From contig NZ_JAAGLU010000006.1 of NCBI RefSeq assembly GCF_010550245.1, positions 62,001 to 126,000 of the forward strand: a DNA stretch of 64,000 nt. The letters are read 5' to 3'. The notes below the pieces were generated by a model. It ran no database searches. It had not been told where the DNA came from and saw only the letters and a program-made list of their open reading frames with translations. Source of the DNA: Streptomyces sp. SID12501 (GTDB lineage: Bacteria; Actinomycetota; Actinomycetes; Streptomycetales; Streptomycetaceae). Below are positions 43,999-54,143 of this stretch, piece after piece (positions within the stretch are counted from its first letter, which is position 1; every line of letters begins with the position of its first letter). The position numbers and the translations under genes were made by a program.

Positions 43999-44610
43999 AT
44001 GACGTCGCAGGCCGCGGAGGAACCGGAACCGGTCGTCGCCTCGCGCCGCTCCAAGATCACGCCTGAGCGTGAGCAGGAGTACTTCGACGCCGTGCTCGTC
44101 CAGATCCGTGAGTGCGGATACGACGCGCTGACCATGGAGGGCGTCGCCGCCAGCGCGCGGTGCAGCAAGTCGACGCTCTACCGGCAGTGGAAGACGAAGC
44201 CGCAGTTCGTGGCCGCCGCGCTGCGCGCCAACCGGCGCGCCCGCTTCGCCGTCGACACGGGGTCCCTGGCCGGGGATCTGCGCGCGGCGGCGCGGGCGAT
44301 CGGTGAGGCGTCGGGGCACGACACCCAGCTGCTGCAGGCCCTCGGCCATGCCGCCATGCAGGACCCGGAGCTCCAGAAGGCGCTGCGCGACGCGATCGTC
44401 GAACCGGAGCTGGCCGCGTTCCGCGAGATGATCCGCCGCGCGGTCGAGCGCGGCGAGGTTCCCGCCGACCATCCGGCGCTGGAGTACGTACCGGCGCAGA
44501 TGATGGGCGTCCTGCGGGCCCGCCCGGTCCTGGAGGGGGAGTACGCCGACCCGGAGTACCTCGTCGGATTCGTGGAGGCCGCGGTGCTGCCCGCACTCGG
44601 CGTCACCTGA
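43999..44610 (+). CDS. TetR family transcriptional regulator
   Basis: A 203-residue regulator. The TetR HTH lies at about 25-70, with ALTMEGVAASARCSKSTLYR and QWKTKPQFV. The C-terminal ligand domain carries LRAAARAIGEASGHDTQLLQ and VERGEVPADHP, as in the TetR_C_33-like group. ATG 43999 has AGGGAG 8 nt upstream; the frame extends to 43885 but that stretch overlaps the operator. It probably represses the divergent PAP2/EamA operon and itself. Confidence 0.9.
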   Translation: MTSQAAEEPEPVVASRRSKITPEREQEYFDAVLVQIRECGYDALTMEGVAASARCSKSTLYRQWKTKPQFVAAALRANRRARFAVDTGSLAGDLRAAARAIGEASGHDTQLLQALGHAAMQDPELQKALRDAIVEPELAAFREMIRRAVERGEVPADHPALEYVPAQMMGVLRARPVLEGEYADPEYLVGFVEAAVLPALGVT

Positions 44611-44691
44611 GACGCAGGCCGCCGTCCGTGACTCGTCCGGACGGTGACCTGTCCGCGCCGACCCGTGGGGACGGGGGCGGCGCGCACCCCT

Positions 44692-44738
44692 CGGCCGGGT
44701 GGGGTACCTCTTGAGCGGAGAGGCGCCCCACCCGGCCG
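44692..44738. terminator. Bidirectional terminator hairpin
   Basis: CGGCCGGGTGGGG (44692-44704) pairs perfectly with CCCCACCCGGCCG (44726-44738). The loop holds a second small stem, CCTCT-AGAGG. It separates the convergent TetR and DUF2510 genes. Confidence 0.85.
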
Positions 44739-44774
44739 ATCCACCTCCGCCGGGCCGGGGTGCGGACCGGCGGA

Positions 44775-45788
44775 TCAGACGTTCTGCCCGCTCCCGCCGG
44801 CCGAGGAGACCTTGATGCCGGCGGTTATCTGGTCGATCACCGACTGCTTCTGGTCGGCGTCGACGCCGAAGCGCACGACGACCATCTGCTGGGGATTCGA
44901 AGGTGCGGGGAAGGCCAGCGACTCGACGATGCCGTCGACGCCCTTGCTCGTGACCGCCTTCCAGCGGACCAGATAACCCTTCTGCCCGGCCACGGTCACC
45001 GCTTTGGAGGCCAGTACGTCGTGCGAGGTGATCTTCCCGTACGTCGTACCGCCGTACGAATCCTCGGCGTTCGCGGCGATGTCCGCCTTGGCGACCGCCT
45101 CGGCCGTGCTGCCCGACGTGCCCAGCGCCAGCGCGGGCGCCGAGTAGGCCCCGCCCTTGGTGCAGGTCTTCGTCGTGTCGCCCGGGCACTTGTACGAGCT
45201 GTCCGAGGACACCTGCCCGCCCACGGTGATCGACTGGCCGTACCAGCCGTCGGGGATCGGAATGCTGATCCCGTTGGTGGAGTCGGGCACGGAACCGCTG
45301 TCGATCTTCGGACTCTCCGAAGGCTCCGACTGCTGCGGGTCCGGCGTCTGGCCGCCCGAGCCGCCGCCGGTGCCACCCCCGGTGCCACCACCGGGACCGC
45401 CCTGACCGCCGCCGTCCTGACCGCCGGTTCCGCCCTGCCCACCGGTCCCGCCCTGGCCGCCCGGTACCTGCGAGCCCACGTTGCTGCCGCTGCCGCCGTC
45501 GTCCTTGGTCAGCGCGTACACACCGCCGCCTATGCCGACGAGGACGGCGATCGCCACCGCGACGGCTATGCCCGTGCGCAGTCCGCGCCGGGTGCTCGTC
45601 GGCGATTGGTCGGGATACGCCGGGTACGCCCCGCCGGCGGCCAGCACCGGTGGACCCCAGGCGGGGGCCGAGCCCTCGGGACGGGTCTGTTCCGTCCATG
45701 TCCTACCGTCCCACCAGCGCTCGGTGGCGGGGCCGTCACTTGTCTGCCCGGGGTCGGGATACCAGCCGGGAGGAGTCTCCTGCGTCAT
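44775..45788 (-). CDS. DUF2510 single-pass membrane protein with Gly-rich linker
   Basis: A 337-residue protein. The DUF2510 motif PPGWYPDPG is at residues 6-14 with RWWDGRTWTEQT following. One membrane helix (GIAVAVAIAVLVGIGGGVYAL) lies near 72-92, then a long Gly/Thr/Gln linker (about 98-150) and an extracellular domain of about 180 residues with a conserved-looking Cys pair (YKCPGDTTKTC) and WKAVTSKGVDGIVESLAFP. The outer part resembles lipoprotein or serine-kinase-associated sensor domains but no catalytic site was seen. It probably sits in the cell envelope; function unknown. Confidence 0.8.
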   Translation of the reverse strand: MTQETPPGWYPDPGQTSDGPATERWWDGRTWTEQTRPEGSAPAWGPPVLAAGGAYPAYPDQSPTSTRRGLRTGIAVAVAIAVLVGIGGGVYALTKDDGGSGSNVGSQVPGGQGGTGGQGGTGGQDGGGQGGPGGGTGGGTGGGSGGQTPDPQQSEPSESPKIDSGSVPDSTNGISIPIPDGWYGQSITVGGQVSSDSSYKCPGDTTKTCTKGGAYSAPALALGTSGSTAEAVAKADIAANAEDSYGGTTYGKITSHDVLASKAVTVAGQKGYLVRWKAVTSKGVDGIVESLAFPAPSNPQQMVVVRFGVDADQKQSVIDQITAGIKVSSAGGSGQNV

Positions 45789-46465
45789 GCCCCCACCGTA
45801 TGAGGCTCGCGTGAAAGGCGGATGAGAGGAGTCCCCTTTCCGCCGGGAAAGGCGCAGAAAGACGGTCCGAGATACCGAGATAGCGGGATACGGGAGGCGG
45901 GGCCCCCTCCACCACCGGCCGCACCGGCACCTCCTTTCTGCCGCCGACTGGCTGCGGCGGCCGACTGGAAATGGAACGCCAGTACGAGTGGCGCACATGT
46001 TTTCACCGACCTGTCGGCCTCGCCGCCCCTCTCCAGGGCGAAGCAACGGAGCCGGGATCACCGTCGCGAAGTCGCCATGGACACCGAACCCGCGCCGCTC
46101 GACGAAGTTCCCCACCGAGCCCGCGAACGGAGCCCTGCGGGAGTGGGCCGGCCGGAGGTTCGCAGGTCGGTGCCGTGCGTGGACGCATTCGCGGGGATGC
46201 CTTCCGGGGGCGCGGACAGGGCGGCCCGAGGGGGCGTGGTGCGGGCGGACGCGCACCCGCCGATGACGGAAAACCAGCCGCATTTCAGGGGCTGTTGACT
46301 GTCGACGACCTTCACGACGGCTGGTGGCGGGCCACGCCGCGTCGCCCTGCCGCACTCCCTGTCACTCGTCCCGGCAATACCTGTGCGGACCCGCCTCCAC
46401 TTCGGCAGCCGGACGGCTAGTCTCGGGTTCTGTACGTCGTTCAGGCGACTTGGGGAGGTACCGGG
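45789..46465. other. Large non-coding region between DUF2510 and LAL-type genes
   Basis: No supported gene in 677 bases; small open frames here lack ribosome sites and codon bias. Near the right end TAGTCT (about 46418) could be the -10 box of the rightward gene, whose GGGGAGG ribosome site lies at 46452-46458. Confidence 0.5.
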
Positions 46466-49147
46466 ATGACGGAGGAACGGCCAGGGACGGCCGGCTCTGC
46501 CGCCCTGTGGGAGCGCGACACACAAGTCGCCGCCGTGGAACGGGCGATCGACGCCTTACGCGTCGACAACTCCTCCTCGGGCAGTCTGCTGCTCTTCACC
46601 GGCGAGGCCGGTCTCGGCAAGACCGCGCTGATGGCCGAAACCCGGCGTATCGCCGACCGGCGCAACTGCACGGTGTGGTCGGTGCGCGGCGGCGAGACCC
46701 TCAAGTCCGTCCCCTTCAACGTCGTGCGCCAGTTGCTGCAGCCCGCGCTCCTGTCGCTGATGCCGGAAGAGGCCCGCGAATACCTCGGCGACTGGTACGA
46801 CATCGCCGGCCCCGCCCTCGGCATCACGGAACCCGGCGACCGCCTGGCCGACCCGCAGGGCGTGTGCGACGGCCTGGTCGCGGCCGTACGGCGGCTCGCC
46901 AAGCGTGACTGGCCGCTCGTCCTGCTCATCGACGACGCCCACTGGGCCAACCAGGAGAGCCTGCGCTGGCTGGCCGCGTTCGCCGAGCGGCTCGACGACC
47001 TGTCCGTCCTCGTCGTGGTCGCCCGCAGGCCCGGCGAGGCCACCGGCGGCCGTGCCGACCACCTGGAGGCGATCGCCCGGGCGGCAGGCCCCGTCGCCAC
47101 ACTCGACGCCCTGACTCCGGCAGCCGCCGCCGGCCTCACCCGCACCACGCTCGGCCCGCACGCCGACGCCCCGTTCTGCCGCGAGGTGTGGGCGGTCACC
47201 GGCGGCAACCCGTACGAGACCGTCGAACTCCTCGCCAAGGTCCAGGACGCCGGACTGGCCCCGGTCGAGGCGTCCTGCGGCCGGCTGCGCGAACTCAACA
47301 ACGCGGCACGCGGCGGCGGCCTCGTCGCCCGCCTGGAGGACCTGGGCGTCGAAGCCACTCGCTTCGCCTGGGCGGCGGCCATTCTCGGCACGGGTATCTC
47401 CGTGGACCTCGTCGCCCGGCTGGCCACCCTCAGCCACGACGAGGCCGACCACTGCGCCAACCTCCTGTGCACCGCCCGTATCCTCACCGAACCCCAGCTT
47501 GCTGCCGGTCAAGTCGCCCACAGCGAGCTGGAGTTCGTCCACCCGCTGATCGCCACCGCCGTCTACGACTCCATCCCGGACGGCATGCGCACCGCCATGC
47601 ACGGCATCGCCGCCCAGGTCGTCACCGAGTCCGGGCGCGGCGCCGCCGCGGCCTCCCACCATCTGCTCCACGTGTATCCGGACGACGACGAGGAACTCGT
47701 CGACCAGCTGCGCGAGGCCGCCCGAGAGCACCAGGCGGTCGGCGCCCCGGACGCGGCCCGCCGCTGTCTGGAGCGCGCCCTGCTGGAACCGCCCCGGCCC
47801 GAGAGCCACGCGCACGTGCTCTTCGAACTGGGCTCTGCCACCCACCTCACCGCACCCGCGACCACCATCGGACATCTCCAGACCGCACTCGCGATGCCCG
47901 GCCTGGAAGGCGACCAGCGCGTCAACGCGATCGTCCGGCTGTCGCAAGCCCTGGTGCACAACGACCAGTTGGACGAGGCCGTCCGCACGGTCGAGACGGA
48001 GGCCGCCCGGCACGAGCCGGGTCCGGCACGGATGCGGCTGCAGGCCGTGCACTTCATGTGGGAGGGCCTCTACGGAGGAGACACGACGGCGCCCGGCCGC
48101 TCCGAACGTCTCGCCGACCTCGCCCGCCCCTGCACCGGCAGGGACAACTCCGAGCGCGCGCTGCTCATACTGCGCGGCTTCGAAGCCATGACCCACGGTG
48201 AGAACGCCGAGGAGGTCGTGGAGGTGTGCGACCGCGCCCTCGTCAACGGCCGCCTCGCTCCCGGTCTCGGCTGGACCGACCCCGAGTGGGGCATCGAGCT
48301 GCTGATGATGCTCGCCTGCGCGTACGTCTACACCGACCGTCTCGACCGCGCCGAGTCCCTCTACATGGATGCCCTGCGCGCCTACGAGACGGCGGGCTGG
48401 AGCGGCGGCCACCTCTCCCTCGCCCATGCGTACGTCGGTCTCGGGCACCGCAGGCGGGGCCGCCTCAGAGAGGCCGAGACGTCTCTGCGCGAGTCCCTGC
48501 GTCTGGCCGAACGCGTCGGGCGCGGCCTGCCTCTGTACTGGTCGGCGACCTGCAACCTCGTCGACACACTGCTCGCCCGTGGCCATGTCCAGGAGGCCTG
48601 GGCGATCGCCGGGCAGTACGGCTTCGCGCCGCCCTACCCCTCCACCATCGTGCTGCCCGAACCCCGCGCGGTGCGCGGCCGGTTGCTCATCGCCGTCGGC
48701 CGCCACAAGGAGGGCATCAACGAACTGGAGGCCGCGGAGAAGGCGGCGACCGGGCGGGGCTTCCACAACCCGGTGCTCGCCACCTGGGCCGTGGACCTCG
48801 CCCGCGCGCTGGCGGTGGAGGACCCCCTCCGGGCCGCCGCGCTGGTCGCCGACGCCCGCCGGTACGCCGAACGCTTCGGCACGGACACCGCCATCGGCGA
48901 GGCCCTGCGCTGCGCGGCGGCCCTGGAGACCGGCCAACGGGCGGTACGCCTGGCCGCCCAGGCGGTCGCCTATCTGGAGGCGTCACCCTGCCAGTACGAA
49001 CACGCCGCCGCCCGCGTCGAGTACGGCATCGCCGCCCGCTCGGTCGCCGAGATCCAACGCGGTCTGACCCTGGCCAAGTCGTGCGGCGCCGACGGCCTGG
49101 TAGCCAAGGCACGGGAGGTGCTGGACAATGGACGGGGGCTGCGCTGA
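46466..49147 (+). CDS. LAL-type AAA ATPase regulator without the LuxR HTH
   Basis: An 893-residue protein from ATG 46466. Walker A is GEAGLGKT at residues 46-53 and Walker B LVLLIDDAHW near 149, followed by a sensor-like VVVARRPGE. The rest is a long helical, TPR-like array (about 400-880). Large ATP-binding LuxR (LAL/MalT) regulators have this layout but normally end with a LuxR HTH; here the protein stops at KAREVLDNGRGLR, where the HTH would begin. It may have lost the DNA-binding part, or act through a partner regulator. Confidence 0.8.
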   Translation: MTEERPGTAGSAALWERDTQVAAVERAIDALRVDNSSSGSLLLFTGEAGLGKTALMAETRRIADRRNCTVWSVRGGETLKSVPFNVVRQLLQPALLSLMPEEAREYLGDWYDIAGPALGITEPGDRLADPQGVCDGLVAAVRRLAKRDWPLVLLIDDAHWANQESLRWLAAFAERLDDLSVLVVVARRPGEATGGRADHLEAIARAAGPVATLDALTPAAAAGLTRTTLGPHADAPFCREVWAVTGGNPYETVELLAKVQDAGLAPVEASCGRLRELNNAARGGGLVARLEDLGVEATRFAWAAAILGTGISVDLVARLATLSHDEADHCANLLCTARILTEPQLAAGQVAHSELEFVHPLIATAVYDSIPDGMRTAMHGIAAQVVTESGRGAAAASHHLLHVYPDDDEELVDQLREAAREHQAVGAPDAARRCLERALLEPPRPESHAHVLFELGSATHLTAPATTIGHLQTALAMPGLEGDQRVNAIVRLSQALVHNDQLDEAVRTVETEAARHEPGPARMRLQAVHFMWEGLYGGDTTAPGRSERLADLARPCTGRDNSERALLILRGFEAMTHGENAEEVVEVCDRALVNGRLAPGLGWTDPEWGIELLMMLACAYVYTDRLDRAESLYMDALRAYETAGWSGGHLSLAHAYVGLGHRRRGRLREAETSLRESLRLAERVGRGLPLYWSATCNLVDTLLARGHVQEAWAIAGQYGFAPPYPSTIVLPEPRAVRGRLLIAVGRHKEGINELEAAEKAATGRGFHNPVLATWAVDLARALAVEDPLRAAALVADARRYAERFGTDTAIGEALRCAAALETGQRAVRLAAQAVAYLEASPCQYEHAAARVEYGIAARSVAEIQRGLTLAKSCGADGLVAKAREVLDNGRGLR

Positions 49148-49501
49148 ACTGCGGGGACGCCGGACTCCGAACGCAGGTGATCAGGCCCGGCATAACTGCT
49201 CCCTGGCCTTCTCCGTGGCCTGCTCCGGGTGTCCCGTAGCTGGTCGTCGCAGGTCTTCTCATATGACCGCGCCGGGCTCGTACCGTCGGCGGAGCCCGGT
49301 CGAAGTCACGGGGGTGCCTGGCCGGCCGAGCCGACGTGCGCGATCCGCGAGAGCGCACCCGCCCGCACCACCGGCAACGGGGCGCGGGTGGGGACGACCG
49401 GCGCGAGGGGGTGCCTGGTGAGCCGCAACTCCCGCCGGTCAAGGCTCAGTTCAGGGACGGAGTGACACGCGTGACGCCGTCGGGGCCCCGACCGCCACGG
49501 T
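49148..49501. other. Intergenic region between LAL-type gene and pca operon end
   Basis: These 354 bases contain no gene, hairpin or repeat that I could support. They are downstream of two convergent transcripts. Confidence 0.5.
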
Positions 49502-50629
49502 TCACCCTTCCGAACCGTCCTCCTCCGCCAGTACGCGCTGGGCCGCCGCGAACGCCGAGTTGGCCGCCGGGACCCCGCAGTACACGGCCGTCTGGAGCAG
49601 CACCGCGCCGATCTCCTCAGGGGTGAGTCCGTTGCGGCGGGCCGCGCGGACGTGCATCGCCAGCTCGTCGTAGTGGCCGTGGGCGACCAGGGCGGTGAGC
49701 GTGATCATGCTGCGTTCGCGCCGGGTGAGTGTCGGGTCGGTCCAGATCTCGCCCCACGCGTAGCGCGAGATGAAGTCCTGGAAACGGGCCGTGAAGGGTG
49801 TCTGCCGCGCCTGCGCCCGGTCCACGTGCGTGTCGCCGAGCACCTGTCGGCGCACCTCCATGCCCCGCCGGGGAGCTGCCCCGAAGTGCGGGCGCAGCGC
49901 GGCCAGTACGGCCTCCGGGCACTGAGCGACCGCCAGGTGCGAGGCGCCGGGCAGTTCGACGAGCGTGGCACCCGGCACGGCGTCCGCGATCTCCCGCAGA
50001 TGCGCCGGGGGAGTGGCCGGGTCCTGCCGCCCGGCGACGAGCAGCGTGGGCACGCCGATCCCGGCCAGCCCCTCACGCAGGTCGAAGGCGCCCAGCGCGT
50101 CGCAGCAGGCGGCGTACGCGTCCGGATCGGCGTTCCGGTGATCCGCGACCAGCTCCGGCACGGTGAACCCGGACGTGAACCAGCGCGCGTCGGCGCTCTC
50201 CGCGAGCCCGGCCAGCCCCTCGCTCCGCACCAGCGCGGCCCGCTCCTCCCACGGCTTGCTGCCGTTGAAGTGGGCCGAGGAGCACAGGACGCCGAGCGAC
50301 GACACCCGCTCCGGGTGGTGGACGGCCAGATGCAGACCGACCGCGCCGCCCAACGACACGCCCGCGTAGGCGAATTGATCGATCCCGAGCGAGTCGGCGA
50401 GCGCCAGCACCAGCGCGGCCAGATCACCGACGGTGGCCCCGGGTCCGATCAGCCCGGGCGCCGAACCACCGTGCCCGGGCAGGTCCCAGCGGACCACCCG
50501 GTGGGTGACGGACAGCTCGGGCGCCACCTTGTCCCAGAGGGCGTACGACGTCCCGAGCGAGGGCCCGAGCAGCAGCGGCGGAGCGGTGGCGGAGCCCTCG
50601 ACGCGATGGTGCAGCAGCTTGTCGGTCAC
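49502..50629 (-). CDS. pcaL: Fused 3-oxoadipate enol-lactonase / 4-carboxymuconolactone decarboxylase
   Basis: A 375-residue two-domain enzyme. Residues about 1-245 are the PcaD-type alpha/beta hydrolase, with nucleophile GVSLGGAVG near 93, GRQDPATPP near 205 and GASHLAVA near 233. Residues about 255-370 are the PcaC-type decarboxylase, with WTDPTLTRRERSMITLTALV and HVRAARRNGLTPEEIGAVLL. The fusion is the PcaL arrangement known in actinobacteria. It decarboxylates carboxymuconolactone and opens the enol-lactone to 3-oxoadipate. GTG 50629 overlaps the pcaB stop by 4 nt. Confidence 0.93.
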   Translation of the reverse strand: MTDKLLHHRVEGSATAPPLLLGPSLGTSYALWDKVAPELSVTHRVVRWDLPGHGGSAPGLIGPGATVGDLAALVLALADSLGIDQFAYAGVSLGGAVGLHLAVHHPERVSSLGVLCSSAHFNGSKPWEERAALVRSEGLAGLAESADARWFTSGFTVPELVADHRNADPDAYAACCDALGAFDLREGLAGIGVPTLLVAGRQDPATPPAHLREIADAVPGATLVELPGASHLAVAQCPEAVLAALRPHFGAAPRRGMEVRRQVLGDTHVDRAQARQTPFTARFQDFISRYAWGEIWTDPTLTRRERSMITLTALVAHGHYDELAMHVRAARRNGLTPEEIGAVLLQTAVYCGVPAANSAFAAAQRVLAEEDGSEG

Positions 50630-51987
50630 GGTCGCTCCAGAGCACGGTCGGTGAGGGCGCCGGCGGAGCCGGTGTAACGGGCGGGGTCGGTCAGGTCGTC
50701 GAGAGACAGGTCCTTCAACTCCGGCTCCTCGGCAAGGAGTTCGGCGAGCGATCGACCCTCGGTGTAGGTACGGGCGGCCACTTCGGTGAGCAGGGACTTC
50801 GCGCGGGCCCGGCCCAGCACCGGCGCGAGTTCCGCGGCCAGCCGCTCGGAGACGATCAACCCGTGGGTGAGACCCAGGTGTTGGCGCATGGTGTCCGCGT
50901 GCACCCGCAGCCCCTCGGTCAGCTCGGCGGCGTCCCGGGCGGCGCCCCCGGTCACCCGGAGCAGCTCCCTGAGCGGCTCCCACTCGGCATGCCAGGCACC
51001 GGCCGGCCGCTCGTCCTCGGCGACCAGTGCCCCGTACAGGGTGGCCGCCAACTGCGGTGCGCGCCGGGCCGCGGCGGCGATCAGCGTCGACCGTACGGGA
51101 TTGGCCTTGTGCGGCATCGCCGACGAACCGCCGCCGCTGCCCTCGGACACCTCGGCGATCTCGGTACGGGCGAGCGTCAGCACATCGGCGGCGATCTTCC
51201 CGAGGGCCCCGGCCGTGAAGGCGAGCGCCCCGGCGAGATCCGCGACCGGGGTACGCAGGGTGTGCCAGGGCAACACCGGCTCGGCGAGGCCGAGTTCACG
51301 GGCGTAGGCGGCGATCAGGGCCCGGGTGTCGACAGTGCCCCCGGTCGGGCCGAACACGGTGAACGCGGCCAAGGTGCCTGCGGCGCCCCCGAGTTGGGCG
51401 GGGAGACTGTGGCGTACGGCCGTCAGGCGGTCCCGGGCGTCGAGGACCAGGGAGCGCCAGCCCGCCGCCTTCAGCCCGAAGGTCGTCGGCACGGCGTGCT
51501 GGGTGAGCGTGCGGCCCGGCATCGCGGTGTCACGATGGTCGGCGGCGAGCCGGGCGAGGGCCCGGGCGGCGCGTTCGAGGTCCGCGAGCACCAGGTCCAG
51601 GGTGCGGGCGGCGACCAGCATCGTCGCCGTGTCGAGAATGTCCTGGCTGGTCGCTCCCCGGTGGACGTAGGGCCCGTACTCCGCGCCGACCGCCGCCGTC
51701 AGGTCCGCGACCAGCGGGATCACCGGGTTGCCGCCGGCCCGGGCGCGCAGCGCGATCGACCGCACGTCGAAGGCGGCGGCCTCGCCGGCTGCGGAGTCGA
51801 CCGCCGTGGCCGCTGCCTCCGGCGCCAGCCCCAGCCCGGCCTGCGCGCGGGTCAACGCGGCCTCCGCGGCGAGCAGCGCCCGCAGATACGCGGTGTCACT
51901 GGTCGCGGAGGCCGCCGGGGAACCGGCCCACCCGGGGGAGAGCAGGCCGGTGTCGGCGTCGGACCGGGCATCGGCAGGTGGTGTCAC
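50626..51987 (-). CDS. pcaB: 3-carboxy-cis,cis-muconate cycloisomerase
   Basis: This 453-residue enzyme of the fumarase/aspartase superfamily carries the signature GSGGGSSAMPHKANPVR near 258-274, and GATSQDILDTA near 108. It converts carboxymuconate to carboxymuconolactone. GTG 51987 overlaps the pcaG stop as GTGA. The C-terminal helical part is intact, so activity is expected. Confidence 0.93.
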   Translation of the reverse strand: MTPPADARSDADTGLLSPGWAGSPAASATSDTAYLRALLAAEAALTRAQAGLGLAPEAAATAVDSAAGEAAAFDVRSIALRARAGGNPVIPLVADLTAAVGAEYGPYVHRGATSQDILDTATMLVAARTLDLVLADLERAARALARLAADHRDTAMPGRTLTQHAVPTTFGLKAAGWRSLVLDARDRLTAVRHSLPAQLGGAAGTLAAFTVFGPTGGTVDTRALIAAYARELGLAEPVLPWHTLRTPVADLAGALAFTAGALGKIAADVLTLARTEIAEVSEGSGGGSSAMPHKANPVRSTLIAAAARRAPQLAATLYGALVAEDERPAGAWHAEWEPLRELLRVTGGAARDAAELTEGLRVHADTMRQHLGLTHGLIVSERLAAELAPVLGRARAKSLLTEVAARTYTEGRSLAELLAEEPELKDLSLDDLTDPARYTGSAGALTDRALERP

Positions 51988-52573
51988 TCGAACTCCAGGA
52001 AGACCGTTTCGCCCTCGCCCTGAAGGCGGATGTCGAAACGGTACGTGCGCCGCTCGCCCTCGACGGCGACCAGCGTGGCGCGTCGCTCGGTCGGCAGGGA
52101 GTCGAGCAGCGGATCGGCGCCGTCCGTCAGATACGCGCGCGTGTACAGGTGGGTCAGCAGACCGCGCGCGAACACGCACACGCTGATGTACGGCAGCCCG
52201 GCGTTGCCCGGGGGCAGCGTGTACAGCGCGTAGTGCCCGTCTGCGTCGGTGGCGACCCGCCCGAAGCCCGTGAAGTCGGTGCCGTTGCGCCCCAGATAGC
52301 CGCCGGTCACCGGGTCGCGGCGCAGTGATCCGGGGGCACCGGCCAGGGACCCGTCGGGCGCCGCCTGCCAGAACTCGAGCAGGGCGTCCGGGATCGGGTT
52401 GCCCTCGCCGTCCAGGACGTACCCGTGGAGGGTGATCGTGTCCGGGTGGCCCTTGGGCGCGACCTGCTCACCCTCGGGGAAGGGGAGCGCGTAGCCGTAG
52501 AAGGGGCCGACGGTGTGGGACGGGGTGGGGAGGAGGTTTTCCGGGGACTCCGGGGATTTCTGGGAGACGCTCA

Positions 52574-52574
<1 letters not shown>
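51984..52574 (-). CDS. pcaG: Protocatechuate 3,4-dioxygenase alpha subunit
   Basis: A 196-residue subunit with an intradiol dioxygenase fold: PSHTVGPFYGYAL near 17, LEFWQAAPDG near 67 and GLPYISVCVFARGLLTHLYT near 130. Alpha subunits lack a full iron-ligand set and rely on the beta chain, as here. The start ATG 52574 shares one base with the pcaH stop, so the two subunits are made together. Confidence 0.93.
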
Positions 52575-53347
<773 letters not shown>

Positions 53348-53379
53348 GAGGAGTTCCCTAAGTCTCTTCCGAGCCCAAT

Positions 53380-53397
53380 TACTCAGGGCACTGAGTA
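53380..53397. promoter_or_regulatory. Candidate PcaV-type operator upstream of pcaH
   Basis: TACTCAG-ggca-CTGAGTA is a perfect 7-bp inverted repeat lying 33-50 bp before the pcaH start, a position that would block its promoter. Confidence 0.6.
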
Positions 53398-53500
53398 TTT
53401 CAGCAAGGTTTTCCTCACGCTGTCACTCGCCGGTCTGGTCGTCAAGAGTAGCGATAAAGTGGCAGGTGGAGGCCGTGTTGCTCAGCTGGAGACACGGTGG

Positions 53501-53531
53501 TCGTTGGGCTGTATCGTCAGTACACCAACGA
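53501..53531. promoter_or_regulatory. Second inverted repeat, upstream of the MarR gene
   Basis: TCGTTGGgcTGTA (53501-53513) faces TACACCAACGA (53521-53531), matching except for a 2-nt insertion. It precedes the MarR gene by 39 bp and may serve autoregulation. Confidence 0.45.
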
Positions 53532-53569
53532 AATTCTGAACTCTGAAGAAGACGACCCCAGGAGCGGAC

Positions 53570-54034
53570 ATGGCCGCGGTGGACCTCTCCACGCACCCCG
53601 GGCACCTCGCCCGGCGACTCCAGCAGGCGCACTACCTGCTGTGGAACGCGATGGTCTCCGAGGAGATCACCTCGCCGCAGTTCGCGGTCCTGAACGCGCT
53701 GGTCGCCGAACCGGGCCTCGACCAGCGCACGGTCGGGGAGCGGGTGGGCCTCGACCGGTCCACGGTCGCCGAGGTCGTCAGCAGGCTCGGTCGCCGTGAC
53801 CTGATCGACAAGGTGCGCGACCCGGAGGACGGCCGCCGCTCCCTGCTGCGCGCCACCGACGACGGGGTGCGCGCGCACCGCAGGCTGACCGTGCGGACGG
53901 CCCGGATGAACCAGGTCTTCCTGGCCCCGCTCTCCGCCGACGAGCAGACCGTCTTCCTCGACCTCATCCAGCGCGTCGCCGACGCGGCGGAGGGGCTGCG
54001 CAACCCGGCGGAACCACTCGCCGCCCCGCGCTGA
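53570..54034 (+). CDS. pcaV: MarR family regulator, PcaV-like
   Basis: A 154-residue winged-helix regulator with recognition segment QRTVGERVGLDRSTVAEVVS near 51-70 and wing DPEDGRRSLLRAT near 84-96. It is divergent from pcaH. In S. coelicolor the MarR protein PcaV represses the pca operon and is released by protocatechuate; the same arrangement and size suggest this is the orthologue, though only the gene context supports that here. ATG 53570 has GGAG 5 nt upstream. Confidence 0.82.
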   Translation: MAAVDLSTHPGHLARRLQQAHYLLWNAMVSEEITSPQFAVLNALVAEPGLDQRTVGERVGLDRSTVAEVVSRLGRRDLIDKVRDPEDGRRSLLRATDDGVRAHRRLTVRTARMNQVFLAPLSADEQTVFLDLIQRVADAAEGLRNPAEPLAAPR

Positions 54035-54143
54035 GCGCACTTCCGCAGCAGCCGGGTCCGCCCAGCGGACCGGCAGCGGATACCGTGCGGGGCGAGACCG
54101 CCGCCCGGACCACTGGGCGGTCCGGAGCCGAGGAGGAACAGGG

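Noticed and set aside
45350..45480. Repeat-like GGC/ACC-rich stretch as a DNA repeat element
   Set aside because: It is simply the Gly/Gln-rich linker codons of the DUF2510 membrane protein.
46077..46298. A possible 73-aa gene starting MDTEPAPLDEVPHRARE
   Set aside because: No ribosome site, biased composition and no structure; several overlapping frames look equally good.
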